From Terriglobales bacterium (GTDB lineage Bacteria; Acidobacteriota; Terriglobia; Terriglobales; Acidobacteriaceae), in the NCBI GenBank assembly GCA_035651655.1, contig DASRFG010000032.1, positions 1 to 62,270 on the forward strand: DNA of 62,270 bases, in the 5' to 3' direction. This document shows, piece by piece, positions 1 to 7,534 of this stretch. Made by a program: the position numbers and the translations under genes. Positions within the stretch are counted from its first letter, which is position 1. Each line of letters begins with the position of its first letter. The notes under the pieces were generated by a model. That model saw only the letters and a program-made list of their open reading frames with translations, was not told the DNA's origin and made no database searches.

Positions 1-517
1 ACTGACCGGGCGATTTTGCCCTTGATGGTGTTGGGGAAGGCCTTTCCCGATGCGGTTCTCGGGACTTATGAACCAGATGAACGATCTCAGCCGCCGAAAC
101 CCGGCTTTTTCCCCCGACGGTAGTATAGGAACTCTAAGCCAGAACCTGGGATTTCGGGCGCACGGAAGACCAGGTAGGTGAGGATCCCGCCCGCTCCCCT
201 GCTGTCGGAGCCGGGCAAGCACTCTCCGCCTGCGCCGCCAGCCTCGGCTACCCAACTGTGCGCCCGGGACTGCGGACTCGAGTCCTTTGGGTTATGAGGG
301 GAAATCCGCACTACACTCCGCACAGCTCTAACCAGCTAAAGCAGAGAAAGCATTACGAATTCCTAACCATTCGTTGTTTGGTTTAGGCTGGTTTTGCACC
401 CCGTTCGCGCACAGAACCCGCACAGGCTTTTGGGATTGCTGGTAGGCCCAAAAGTGGGCACAACCCTGGAGCGTAAAAAGCCGTTTTTGATCGACTCAAA
501 CCCGGTATGATCGAAGG
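1..517. other. left-edge region without a recognisable gene
   Basis: No gene is convincingly supported here. A plus-strand frame is open from the window edge to a stop near position 120 and could be the tail of a gene starting outside the window, but its roughly 39 residues match no family I recognise. The rest has short overlapping frames on both strands with no ribosome-binding site and no conserved motif. No tRNA or attachment-site copy like those at 7087 and 10060 is visible. Confidence 0.4.
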
Positions 518-667
518 ATGGAATCAAAAACTGAAGAAAAGGCCCGAGTCCGCTGCGAGGTTAAAGGGCCGATCCGCTGCCACAAATGCCAGATGAGCTG
601 TCGAGACGCTGCGGAATACCTGAGCCACAAGTGCGAACCGAAGAATCCTCCAATCGTCATCAATTGA
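518..667 (+). CDS. small cysteine-rich hypothetical protein (49 aa)
   Basis: This short frame starts with ATG at 518 and ends TGA at 665-667. It encodes 49 residues with Cys at about 14, 22, 25, 30 and 42 and two His, including a CHKC knuckle and a terminal HKC. The spacing resembles a small zinc-binding peptide but fits no family I can name. A GAAGG stretch lies almost on top of the start, so initiation is not well supported. It is followed by another small gene on the same strand at 762. Confidence 0.35.
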   Translation: MESKTEEKARVRCEVKGPIRCHKCQMSCRDAAEYLSHKCEPKNPPIVIN

Positions 668-761
668 TGCGCCGCTCCCGCGTGGGGGGAACGCACCTGA
701 AATAGGGCATTGACTCCGGTTTGATTCGCGGACTACCGTGGACGTTAGCTGAAGGGGTTTT

Positions 762-986
762 ATGGCCGACGAGAGGCCACATCCCACCGCTATCGAGTCC
801 CGTCTCAACGACGTCCGCGACAAGTGCCGCAACGAACAGCAGAAAGCTTTTTTCCTCACTGAAGCGCTGAGGTTAGCGAGCAGCAATTTGACCGAGATCT
901 TGGATGACTCCAAAAGGCTCATAAACGAGAGTCGCAAGTTGCGGCAGAACGCTCAGCAACACCGAGTCAAAAGACGCGCTGCTTAA
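762..986 (+). CDS. small helical hypothetical protein (74 aa)
   Basis: ATG at 762 follows a good ribosome-binding site (GAAGGGG, four bases upstream). The 74-residue product is charged and rich in Arg, Lys, Glu and Gln, with no Cys, no signal peptide and no membrane segment. It should be almost entirely alpha-helical, perhaps a short coiled coil, with a basic C-terminus. I do not recognise the family. A stem-loop with a T run follows at 1051-1108. Confidence 0.55.
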   Translation: MADERPHPTAIESRLNDVRDKCRNEQQKAFFLTEALRLASSNLTEILDDSKRLINESRKLRQNAQQHRVKRRAA

Positions 987-1050
987 GGGAACAGGCAACC
1001 ACCTGCTGTGCTTAGCTGCATCTCACGAGATGCGTAGGAACGCATCGGAA

Positions 1051-1108
1051 AGGGACAGCACCCCCAACCTCCAAAAAAAAACCTCCTCTGGACTGCTGTC
1101 CCTTTTTG
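1051..1108 (+). terminator. long-loop stem-loop followed by T run
   Basis: A perfect 10-bp inverted repeat (AGGGACAGCA at 1051-1060, TGCTGTCCCT at 1094-1103) encloses a 33-base loop and runs into TTTTT. Position after the gene ending at 986 and the T run suggest a factor-independent terminator, but the loop is unusually long and contains a nine-A run. A repeat or insertion-element end is an alternative reading. Confidence 0.4.
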
Positions 1109-1275
1109 TAACAGATATCCCTCGCGTTCACCGTCAACGCAATATCGGCTATTTCCTCGGCTATCCCGGTGGCGTCAGTGGAGAATGGCAACTCGTACAG
1201 CGCCATTACATCGTCTATCGCTTCTAGAGTGTGCTCTTTTGAACAGACTACACGACTCCGAGGATTTATTGTCTA

Positions 1276-1737
1276 TTGAAAATAGTTCACGTTAGCCCAA
1301 CAGCCAGCCCACCGGAGACCAAACTGAGTCCATCCCGTCGCAATATCCATATTTTAGTGGTTGACGACTCTGCCAGTGTTGCGGCCACGCTTGCAATGTT
1401 GCTCGAATCAGAGGGCTACAGCGCCATTTTTGCCTTGAGCGGCGGAGCCGCGCTCGAAATGCTTTCCGGAATTGCTGTGGATGTTGCAATCATTGACATA
1501 ACGATGCCTGTCTTCGACGGCATCGAGACAGCGGCGGCGATCTGCAAAAAGCTGAAGGCTTGCAAAATCCTCCTCATGTCGGGCTCCTCCGATGCCACAT
1601 CGCTGCTCGACCGCGCAAGAGAACTGAACCTCCAATTTGAGATTTTAGCCAAACCGATCCCACCGCGTGAGCTGTTGGCAAAGTTGGAGTTCCTAGCAGC
1701 GCAAGTCAAGACCAGCAGTGCATCAACAACAACTTAA
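1276..1737 (+). CDS. single-domain response regulator (receiver protein)
   Basis: This stand-alone CheY-like receiver domain has 153 residues. The acidic pair is D30/D31, the predicted phospho-acceptor is D74 in the IIDITMP strand, the conserved Ser/Thr is S102, and the conserved Lys is K126 in AKPIPP. There is no output domain, so it probably signals by protein contact. A non-conserved 23-residue N-terminal tail precedes the domain. The start used is TTG at 1276; no better in-frame ATG exists before the first receiver strand. No kinase lies nearby. Confidence 0.8.
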   Translation: MKIVHVSPTASPPETKLSPSRRNIHILVVDDSASVAATLAMLLESEGYSAIFALSGGAALEMLSGIAVDVAIIDITMPVFDGIETAAAICKKLKACKILLMSGSSDATSLLDRARELNLQFEILAKPIPPRELLAKLEFLAAQVKTSSASTTT

Positions 1738-1975
1738 CCCCGCTCTCCGCAGCGAACATTATAGCCAGCAACATCAAGTAATCCTGCAGCCTCAACGAAC
1801 GTTTTCACACGTTCGCGACCAGAGACTGGGACTCCCGCTGCGCGCACAAGTCCACCACCGTCTGCGTAAGAGACAACATCCTCCGCGAGGAGCCCTTCCA
1901 GAGCGGCCATGTCTCCTTTCTGCGCGGCAGGCAGGCGGTAGTAGCTCGCGTACTCTCTAATAGCGAGGAAGCACT
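1738..1975 (-). pseudogene. ECF41-type sigma factor remnant (SnoaL-like C-terminal domain)
   Basis: The minus strand encodes a stretch closely resembling the start of the SnoaL-like domain of ECF41/SigJ sigma factors: a PAAQKGDMAALEGLLAEDVV segment followed by a YADGGG motif and a GRERVKTF segment. The frame upstream, where the sigma domains 2 and 4 should be, is unrelated, and the domain is cut short downstream. I therefore read it as a decayed fragment. The plus strand is also open across most of this stretch (from 1788), but without a start codon or a recognisable product. Confidence 0.5.
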
Positions 1976-2418
1976 CGGGCCGGAGGTGGACTTCTATTTT
2001 GCATATTGGGTGGAGGCTCACGAACTTCCAGAAACAGGGGTTCCGACAACGTTGGTGTTTGAGCGTGGAACTGACGGAAACGTATACCTCGACGGATGTC
2101 AGGTTAGCATAACTCTGCTGACGTGATCTTCCGCTTAGGAACATCGACCTTCTCTCCCAGCTCTCTGCCGTAGAGTCGCGGACGTGGCTTGGTGTGTTGT
2201 CGGCAAACCTTCCCTTGGATTACTTCAGAGTTGCCCGTCATTCGGGAAGGAACTAATTCGCTTTTGACAATTTCTTCGGCTGGGATCCCCGCTCTGTCTG
2301 GACATTCATTTCCAGAACATCGAAGCCGGAACGGCTTCCATGGCCCGATGAAAGCGACCGGGCTCTCGTTGCCATCAAGTTCGTGGGGTCAGGAGCGTCC
2401 TGACAGGAGTTTCCGGCC

Positions 2419-3246
2419 TCAATGTTCCTCATGGTAATCAGAACGCCGACTCGCGCGGCGCTCCTCTTCTTCTTCGATATCGATGAGTTGTTGCTCATCC
2501 TCCCACCATAAGAGGACGGTCATCGAATCGGAACCCGTTTTGAAACAGCTCTCGCGAATGTAGTACTTCTCAGCCCCGTCGCGATCAAACCAGCGGTCCG
2601 CGCGCACGTCTCCGCTCTTGTCGTCCCCAAGCTTGTTTGCGAGGAGGGTTGCGGCCAGTGAATGAGGATCGGGCCGAAGCCGAGGAAAGAGCGAAGAAGG
2701 AATGTCCTTGCCGGACGGGATGAACCGCTTTTTTCGCCCCTGCTCATAAAAGACAAGCATCGCGGGAAACGAACCGTGCTGAACAAGCCTAATCGCGGTC
2801 GCGGTGCGGCTCATCCTGAACACGCCCGCGAGGTATATGACCGTTTCAAGTGTGATCGGGCGTCCCTTCGCGAGCGGAACGAACATGCTGAGCGGCAGCA
2901 GGAGATCGCTCGCGAAGCGGTTGGCGCGGGTCTCGGCGTTGTTGCCCGTCCACTCGGAATTCATTTGGCTCTTGGAACAGCCGAAAGCGTTCTGCCCGCG
3001 GTCCTTCATCCAGTGCCCCAGCTCATGACCGGATGAGAAACGCTGGCGTCCGGCAATGGATTTGCTGTTGACGGTGATGATGGCTTTGTTGCCAGATCCG
3101 ACAATGTTCGCTTCGCACCCCGTCAGCGGCTGACGCAGAATTGTCGCGCCGCACGCGAAGGCGATGGCATCGATGTCGAGATCCTCCGGCTCCGTGATCC
3201 CCAGCAGGCCGAGAATCTTCTCCGGCGGGGTGCCCGCTTCAATCAC
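2419..3246 (-). CDS. ImmA/IrrE family metallo-endopeptidase
   Basis: The 275-residue protein has the zinc peptidase signature HELGH at residues 74-78 and a downstream glutamate ligand (E105, in AETRANRFASDLLLP), the pattern of the ImmA/IrrE family. Characterised members cleave repressors in response to stress or DNA damage. The C-terminal 120 residues are variable and end in a Glu/Asp/His-rich tail. Its start overlaps the stop of the upstream gene by four bases, so it is translationally coupled as the last gene of a three-gene leftward operon (sigma-like, helical protein, peptidase). A repressor substrate in the divergent ubiquitin-like module is possible but not shown. Confidence 0.88.
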   Translation of the reverse strand: MIEAGTPPEKILGLLGITEPEDLDIDAIAFACGATILRQPLTGCEANIVGSGNKAIITVNSKSIAGRQRFSSGHELGHWMKDRGQNAFGCSKSQMNSEWTGNNAETRANRFASDLLLPLSMFVPLAKGRPITLETVIYLAGVFRMSRTATAIRLVQHGSFPAMLVFYEQGRKKRFIPSGKDIPSSLFPRLRPDPHSLAATLLANKLGDDKSGDVRADRWFDRDGAEKYYIRESCFKTGSDSMTVLLWWEDEQQLIDIEEEEERRASRRSDYHEEH

Positions 3247-3674
3247 TTTTCCTCCGGGAGGAGACCAAGCTGGGCAAGTTTTTTGAGGTTCGACTCAATG
3301 TCTTCATCGGAGAATTCCGAAAGTTCGCGGTGCTGCAGCGTGAACGCCGGTTGCAGTTGCCCTGCTTGGGCGAGTGCTGCCATAAACAACCTTCTTCTTC
3401 CCTCAGCGGTTTTCGGAAGGTCAAAATGCCCTTCTGAAATACTGGCGAGTTCACGCTTGTAACCTTCCTTCGCCTCCGCGAGTGTTTTTTGCTGATGCGA
3501 CTTGAACACGTTCAGCAGAAAACCTTTGAGTCGGGTATTCCCTTCTCCGGGATCGCGGCCCTCCTCCCGTGCTGTTTCGATCAGTTCATCTCCCGGAGCA
3601 CTTCGGATATAGTCTCCGAGGTAATCGAGAAGTTTTTCAAGCCGTTCTGTGTGACTGCGCTCCTTACCTGCCAT
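3243..3674 (-). CDS. hypothetical helical protein, middle gene of peptidase operon
   Basis: The 143-residue protein is charged, lacks Cys, signal peptide and membrane segments, and is predicted to be mostly alpha-helical. It overlaps the sigma-like gene upstream by 11 bases and the ImmA/IrrE gene downstream by four bases, so the three are almost certainly co-translated. By position it may be the partner or substrate of the peptidase. I do not recognise a family, and no helix-turn-helix is obvious. Confidence 0.75.
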   Translation of the reverse strand: MAGKERSHTERLEKLLDYLGDYIRSAPGDELIETAREEGRDPGEGNTRLKGFLLNVFKSHQQKTLAEAKEGYKRELASISEGHFDLPKTAEGRRRLFMAALAQAGQLQPAFTLQHRELSEFSDEDIESNLKKLAQLGLLPEEK

Positions 3675-4332
3675 TGCGTTGCTCCATAATCTTCTTCACG
3701 CCGCGCTGGATGCGGCGCATCGTTGTTCGGAATTCCTTTTCGGGCATTTCGAACTCTGCCCGTATCGAGGGCCCGTCCATGCCGTCCTGGAATCCCATGA
3801 TGAGAATTCCTGCTTTTTCGTCGTCGGCGAAAGCCGCTTCGATTTCTTCCACCAGCGCCTTGTTCTGCGCTTCGTGTTCGGCGCTCACTTCCGCTTGAAT
3901 GAGCGCCTGTTCGGGATTGAGGGCCGGCGCCGCAAGCCCGTCAAAGGGAGAAACGATTTTCCCTTCCTCATCGGTTCTCGTCAGCTCGGATTCCAGCGAG
4001 GCGTATTCCGGCAGGTCCTTGTTCCGCTCTCGATAGCCTGCCCATTCGCTGGCAATGCTCCAGATCGTGCCAATGACGCACTTCGTGAAGCTGATACGGT
4101 CCTTATACCAATGCCGCTTCCTGTCGAGAATTCTCATTAAAGCTTCCCCGATGAGTTCTTTGGCATCACGGCGGTTGGCGGCGCGCCCTATGCGATAAAT
4201 GCGGTTCCGTGCGCTCTGCTCAATGCGTTCGGTGTCTTCGAGCGTTAAAGCCTCGATCGCCTGCTGGATTTCGCCGGGGGTGGCTGGCTCAGGTTTCCGC
4301 GGAGCTGGTGAAGGCTTCGGCTTGGTTTTCAT
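3664..4332 (-). CDS. sigma-70-like regulatory protein
   Basis: The 222-residue protein has a Pro/Lys-rich N-terminal tail. A helical segment at about residues 35-110 resembles sigma region 2 (ARNRIYRIGRAANRRDAKEL and a WSIASEWAGYRERN helix). A C-terminal helix-turn-helix-like part at about 165-218 resembles region 4. It is atypical: the linker is long and the usual ECF signatures are weak. ATG at 4332 follows GGAG; a TTG at 4371 would add 13 residues. It heads the leftward operon and faces the ubiquitin-like operon across a shared 200-bp intergenic region, so it probably regulates one or both. Confidence 0.6.
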   Translation of the reverse strand: MKTKPKPSPAPRKPEPATPGEIQQAIEALTLEDTERIEQSARNRIYRIGRAANRRDAKELIGEALMRILDRKRHWYKDRISFTKCVIGTIWSIASEWAGYRERNKDLPEYASLESELTRTDEEGKIVSPFDGLAAPALNPEQALIQAEVSAEHEAQNKALVEEIEAAFADDEKAGILIMGFQDGMDGPSIRAEFEMPEKEFRTTMRRIQRGVKKIMEQRNGR

Positions 4333-4370
4333 TCGCTCCACGGCCTTCGTTTTCCGGCCCTCCCTTATCA

Positions 4371-4445
4371 ATGCTCAGATTTTCGGTATCCGTGACAAAG
4401 AAAAAATGACGCGCGCATTGTCGCGCATCCAGGAATTCTGAGCAT
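4371..4445. promoter_or_regulatory. 9-bp inverted repeat in the divergent promoter region
   Basis: ATGCTCAGA at 4371-4379 is repeated in inverse orientation as TCTGAGCAT at 4437-4445, centred between the leftward sigma-like operon and the rightward ubiquitin-like operon. The 57-base spacing could allow a looped or dimer-of-dimers operator. A second small repeat, GCGCGC/GCGCGC-like, lies inside. No clean -35/-10 pair is evident. The operator role is inference. Confidence 0.35.
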
Positions 4446-4535
4446 AGACCACTATGGGCAAATAAAACCAGCCAGCAGCGGCGCCCAAAGCTGGGACGGG
4501 CCTTCAGCTCCCGCATGGCAAGAGAGGGTACCAAA

Positions 4536-4802
4536 ATGACTCCGGGCAATGAGAACAAAAACGAGAAGCTGGTAATTTTCGTGAACGGGAAGAAGAGGAC
4601 GAGCGAGGAGGACGGCGTCACGAATCCAATGTCCGTTGACGCCATCGCACGGTCGGCCGGACTGACGGGCGACACGGCCGTCGTGCGCCGGCGGCAGGGA
4701 GAAGACGGGCCGGTGGGAGATCCGCTCACGGGCGAAGTCCCGATTAAGAACGGCGAGCACTTTGTGGTCACGCGAAGGAACGTCGAAGGAGGCCGCCGGT
4801 GA
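4536..4802 (+). CDS. ubiquitin-like modifier (single multiubiquitin-type domain)
   Basis: The 88-residue protein fits a beta-grasp ubiquitin-like fold: a strand-rich start (LVIFVNGKK), a central helix (MSVDAIARSAGL) and a late strand (HFVVTRR). It ends in a diglycine, G85-G86, followed by two arginines. A C-terminal GG is the hallmark of E1-activated modifiers; the extra RR would need trimming, which the JAB domain two genes on could do. ATG at 4536 is chosen because GAGGG sits seven bases upstream; an ATG at 4515 is less well placed. Its stop overlaps the GTG start of the E2 gene. Confidence 0.75.
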   Translation: MTPGNENKNEKLVIFVNGKKRTSEEDGVTNPMSVDAIARSAGLTGDTAVVRRRQGEDGPVGDPLTGEVPIKNGEHFVVTRRNVEGGRR

Positions 4803-5177
4803 CGGCGGAGATCAAGGCCCGCGTGACGCGGGAACTCGAAAAAATCAGCTGGAAGACGAAGCTCATCGAGACTCCCGACGCGGTCATTTACCTCGGCCTT
4901 CCCAGCACGCTCGGCGTCGCAAGCACCGACGTGCTGGTGCTCGTGCCCGGCGGTTATGCGCAGTCCATGCTCGACAGTGCTTGTCTTCCGCAGGGCTCCC
5001 CTCTCATCGGCGTGGTGAAGGGGCAACCGTCAAACGTTCGTGGCTGACGGAAGAAGCTGGGTTCCCATCAGCTATCACCCTCATAATGGCGGCGGGGCTC
5101 CCGGCTGGGATCCCACGTGGCATGGTTTTCATACTTACCTGGATGAACTGGTGTCATGGCTATCGGTCAGAAGGTAA
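4799..5177 (+). pseudogene. E2/UBC-like conjugating protein, single-base frameshift
   Basis: GTG at 4799 overlaps the stop of the modifier gene. The first frame gives about 75 residues of a prokaryotic E2-like protein (LVLVPGGY segment, C62 in SACLPQG) and then hits a stop at 5045-5047. Removing one G from the run at 5030-5033 joins it to a frame that continues with DGRSWVPISYHPHNGGG and a WHGFHTYLDELVSWL end, giving a normal 125-residue protein that stops at 5177. Both halves look equally protein-like. This is a recent mutation, a sequencing error or programmed slippage. The end overlaps the E1 gene by 22 bases. C62 is a candidate catalytic residue, not proven. Confidence 0.7.
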
Positions 5178-6646
5178 AGCAAGCGGCCGTCATGCGGATC
5201 ACGGGCGCTCTGCGCGAGCGCCTGGAATCCCTCATCTTCTCGCGCTATCCCGACAAGGAATGGGCGACGTATTTTCTTTTCGGGACGCATCGGAGGCCGG
5301 ACGGCATGGTCATCACGGTCGCCGATCTCATCGAGCCGGAAGGCGATGACCTCGATTCAACGACAGCGATTGTCAGATTCACCGAGCCGTACTCCTTAAG
5401 GGCGGCACTGGAAAAACAAAAACGCGGACTGTGTGTCGGCGTCATTCATTCCCATCCGCAAGGTTATGGCGTGCGTCCCAGCCCGCTAGACGATGACATG
5501 GACTCGTATTACGGGGACTACTTTTCCGCCTTTGGCAAGGAAGGAGCGTATTTCAGCCTGATTTTTTCCAAGACGAAGGAAGGCGATATCCATTTTTCCG
5601 GGCGCGGATGGAACGATGGCCATGAATTTCAGTTAACCGAGATCGTGACGGTCAGCGACAAGGAGATTCGCCGGGAGACGGCCCGGTGCAAGCCGTCCTC
5701 TGCGTCGCATTCCCACAATGAATACCGGGAGCGCTTTGAGCAAATCTACGGCAGGGAAGCAGCCGCACGCCTCCGCAATGCGCGCGTCGTTATCATCGGC
5801 GCCAGCGGCACGGGATCGCCAGCGGCCCATGTGCTTGCGCGTGCTGGCGTGGAAAACTTCGGTCTTATTGATCCACAGCAATTGGCAAAATCGAATCTGG
5901 AAAGGCTTCACGGCAGTTATCAAGCTCACTTTGCAAAAGGCGAGGCGGAAGCGCCTCTCAAGGTTGAGGTGGTGCGGGATCTCATAAAAGCCATCAATCC
6001 CAGGGCGAACGTGACCTGCATCGCAGGCAACATTGTGCAGCCGCTGGCGCGGGATTATGTCGTCGGCGCGGACCTCGTCATCTGCTGTACGGATACGAAC
6101 CACAGCCGGACCGCCATCAGTGAACTCGCCTACCGCTACCTGGTTCCCGCTATCGACATGGGCGTCGTGTTTGAATCAAAGAACGGTTCCATAACAGGAG
6201 AGATCGGGCGCATTACGTTCTATTCTCCCGGCGGGCCATGTGTCCATTGCCTGGAGCTTGTGGATCCGTGGCGCGCAACTGTGGAGCTCATGTCAGAGGA
6301 AGAAAAGGATTGCCGCCGGCGCGAAGCGAAAGAGGCCGAACTCCGCGGCGATGACGCTAGCGTTTACTGGAGAGATGTCCCTGAACTTCCCACCGTGGGA
6401 CACTTCACTTCAATGGCCGGCGCGCTCGCCGCCAGCTACGCGATCGGATGGCTGACGGGCAAGTTCACGCCGCCGCATCGCTACTTTGAATTCAACATCC
6501 TCGCACCCAATTTTGATTACGTGGGCTTCGATGCGCTGTGCCGCTCGGGGTGTTATTGCGAGACATTAATCGGGCATGCGGATCAGGGGGCGCATGCAGC
6601 TCTGATTTCTGCGCCGCCGCACTGGCCTGACGCCAGGCTCGTTTGA
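5156..6646 (+). CDS. JAB (JAMM isopeptidase)-E1/ThiF fusion protein
   Basis: The 496-residue protein joins two enzymes. Residues 1-165 are a JAB/MPN+ metalloprotease: H98-S-H100, S109 and D112 give the JAMM zinc motif, with an upstream acidic residue near E60. Residues 190-496 are a ThiF/E1 adenylyltransferase: a nucleotide loop at G215-ASGTGS, an acidic D239, a CCTDTN segment near 310, and zinc-binding cysteines C362/C365 with C462, C466 and C468. C386 is a candidate thioester cysteine. The enzyme would trim the modifier C-terminus and activate its diglycine for transfer to the E2. The gene is coupled to the E2 gene, forming a compact modifier-E2-JAB/E1 operon. Confidence 0.88.
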   Translation: MAIGQKVKQAAVMRITGALRERLESLIFSRYPDKEWATYFLFGTHRRPDGMVITVADLIEPEGDDLDSTTAIVRFTEPYSLRAALEKQKRGLCVGVIHSHPQGYGVRPSPLDDDMDSYYGDYFSAFGKEGAYFSLIFSKTKEGDIHFSGRGWNDGHEFQLTEIVTVSDKEIRRETARCKPSSASHSHNEYRERFEQIYGREAAARLRNARVVIIGASGTGSPAAHVLARAGVENFGLIDPQQLAKSNLERLHGSYQAHFAKGEAEAPLKVEVVRDLIKAINPRANVTCIAGNIVQPLARDYVVGADLVICCTDTNHSRTAISELAYRYLVPAIDMGVVFESKNGSITGEIGRITFYSPGGPCVHCLELVDPWRATVELMSEEEKDCRRREAKEAELRGDDASVYWRDVPELPTVGHFTSMAGALAASYAIGWLTGKFTPPHRYFEFNILAPNFDYVGFDALCRSGCYCETLIGHADQGAHAALISAPPHWPDARLV

Positions 6647-6650
6647 CGCT

Positions 6651-6737
6651 TCACGGCATGCTGGACCAGCGCGCGCCATCGCAATAGTGCATGGTGTTGT
6701 AGTCGTTGTCGTAGAGGATGTCGCCAGCGCGGGGAAG
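6651..6737 (-). pseudogene. 28-residue phage tail-like C-terminal fragment
   Basis: Between in-frame stops the minus strand encodes a 28-residue tail containing GDILYDNDYNTMHYCDGARW. This resembles the short repeat (IxYNxDYxxMQYCxGxxW) found at the end of many phage tail or secreted surface proteins. There is no start codon and no upstream protein. It is read as a leftover of a lost gene convergent with the E1 gene, and supports a phage or island history here. Confidence 0.35.
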
Positions 6738-6739
6738 TT

Positions 6740-7086
6740 AAACACCAGCACGCGCGCCGCCCGGCCTCGCTGTTAGGCAAACGGCTTGCCGTCCCTCTAC
6801 TCCCGGATGGTCGGCCACTCGGAAGTTATACCGGCGGTCACCCGGATGCAGAGTGGGCACTTCGGATTGGTGATGAGAAATCCCCCTTTTCACTAGTGTT
6901 CTGCAATCGGAGCGGCGGACGTTTGGCCGGCTGGGCGAGAACGTTGGGCAGGTCTTACTGGGGTTCCCATTGGAGGGTGCCCATAACAACAAAACTAGCG
7001 GCTTCCTGTGAGAATGAGAGAGGCTTGCACGGTTGAAGCACCACTGACAAGTGTTGATAAGAATCAACTTAGTTGACTTTCTTTAG
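6740..7086. other. intergenic stretch without a supported gene
   Basis: The 109-codon leftward frame at 6738-7067 is compositionally odd, lacks a ribosome-binding site and resembles no family. I see no RNA gene. The stretch precedes the first tRNA-Pro scar and is probably decayed island DNA. Confidence 0.4.
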
Positions 7087-7131
<45 letters not shown>

Positions 7132-7179
7132 TTCTTTTCAAGCACATGAACGGCATTTCTGGTTTTTCGTCTATAGCGA

Positions 7180-7195
7180 TGTAGGCGATTTTGTA
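7180..7195 (+). repeat. TGTAGRCGATTTTGTA repeat, copy 1
   Basis: This is one of three copies of a 16-base motif (7180, 9920, 10153). It lies 49 bases beyond the tRNA-Pro scar and belongs to about 50 bp of imperfect similarity with the sequence following the second scar. The motif contains TGTAGRCG followed eleven to twelve bases later by TGTAGACG. It may be an integrase arm-type site or simply duplicated flank. Confidence 0.4.
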
Positions 7196-7534
7196 GACGG
7201 TGAAGTCCTCAAAGTTCAACAACCGGGTTTTCCACGCCGACTTATCGTGAACTTGCTGTGCAATTCCTCTGCACCAGCTACTGAGGGGGCCGATCGGCCG
7301 GAGGTGTATGCCATTTTTAGACCGCAATCATTTAAGTGGCGACGGTGTCGGTAGTGTGCCCTTTAGGTAGTGTCAAGGAAGTACGTTTTTCCTCCGAGAG
7401 AAATTCCTCGCTGCGGAAATGTTGGGTCGGACCGAATTCCAATCCAGCGTTCAGGGCGCTCGATGATGACCTTTTTCCAAACATTGCCGTAGAACATGCC
7501 GGCGCGCTCGTCCATACCGCACGCGATCTCGTAG
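7196..7534. other. intergenic stretch between scar and Rhs fragment
   Basis: No gene is supported. Frames on both strands are short or are read-throughs of the tRNA scar. A leftward 67-codon frame at 7363-7566 looks somewhat protein-like but matches nothing I know and overlaps the open Rhs frame. The missing body of the Rhs gene probably once lay here. Confidence 0.35.

Noticed and set aside
1788-2126. Open plus-strand frame with protein-like look (FLRGRQAVVARVLSNSEEAL...)
   Set aside because: No start codon and it is antisense to the sigma-factor remnant, which has the better family match; kept only as a note.
2189-2437. Plus-strand 82-codon frame after the ImmA/IrrE gene
   Set aside because: No ribosome-binding site or family; the stretch looks like decayed DNA.
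4762-5349. Plus-strand 195-codon frame overlapping the E2 gene
   Set aside because: Out-of-frame shadow of the modifier, E2 and E1 genes with Arg-rich low-information sequence.
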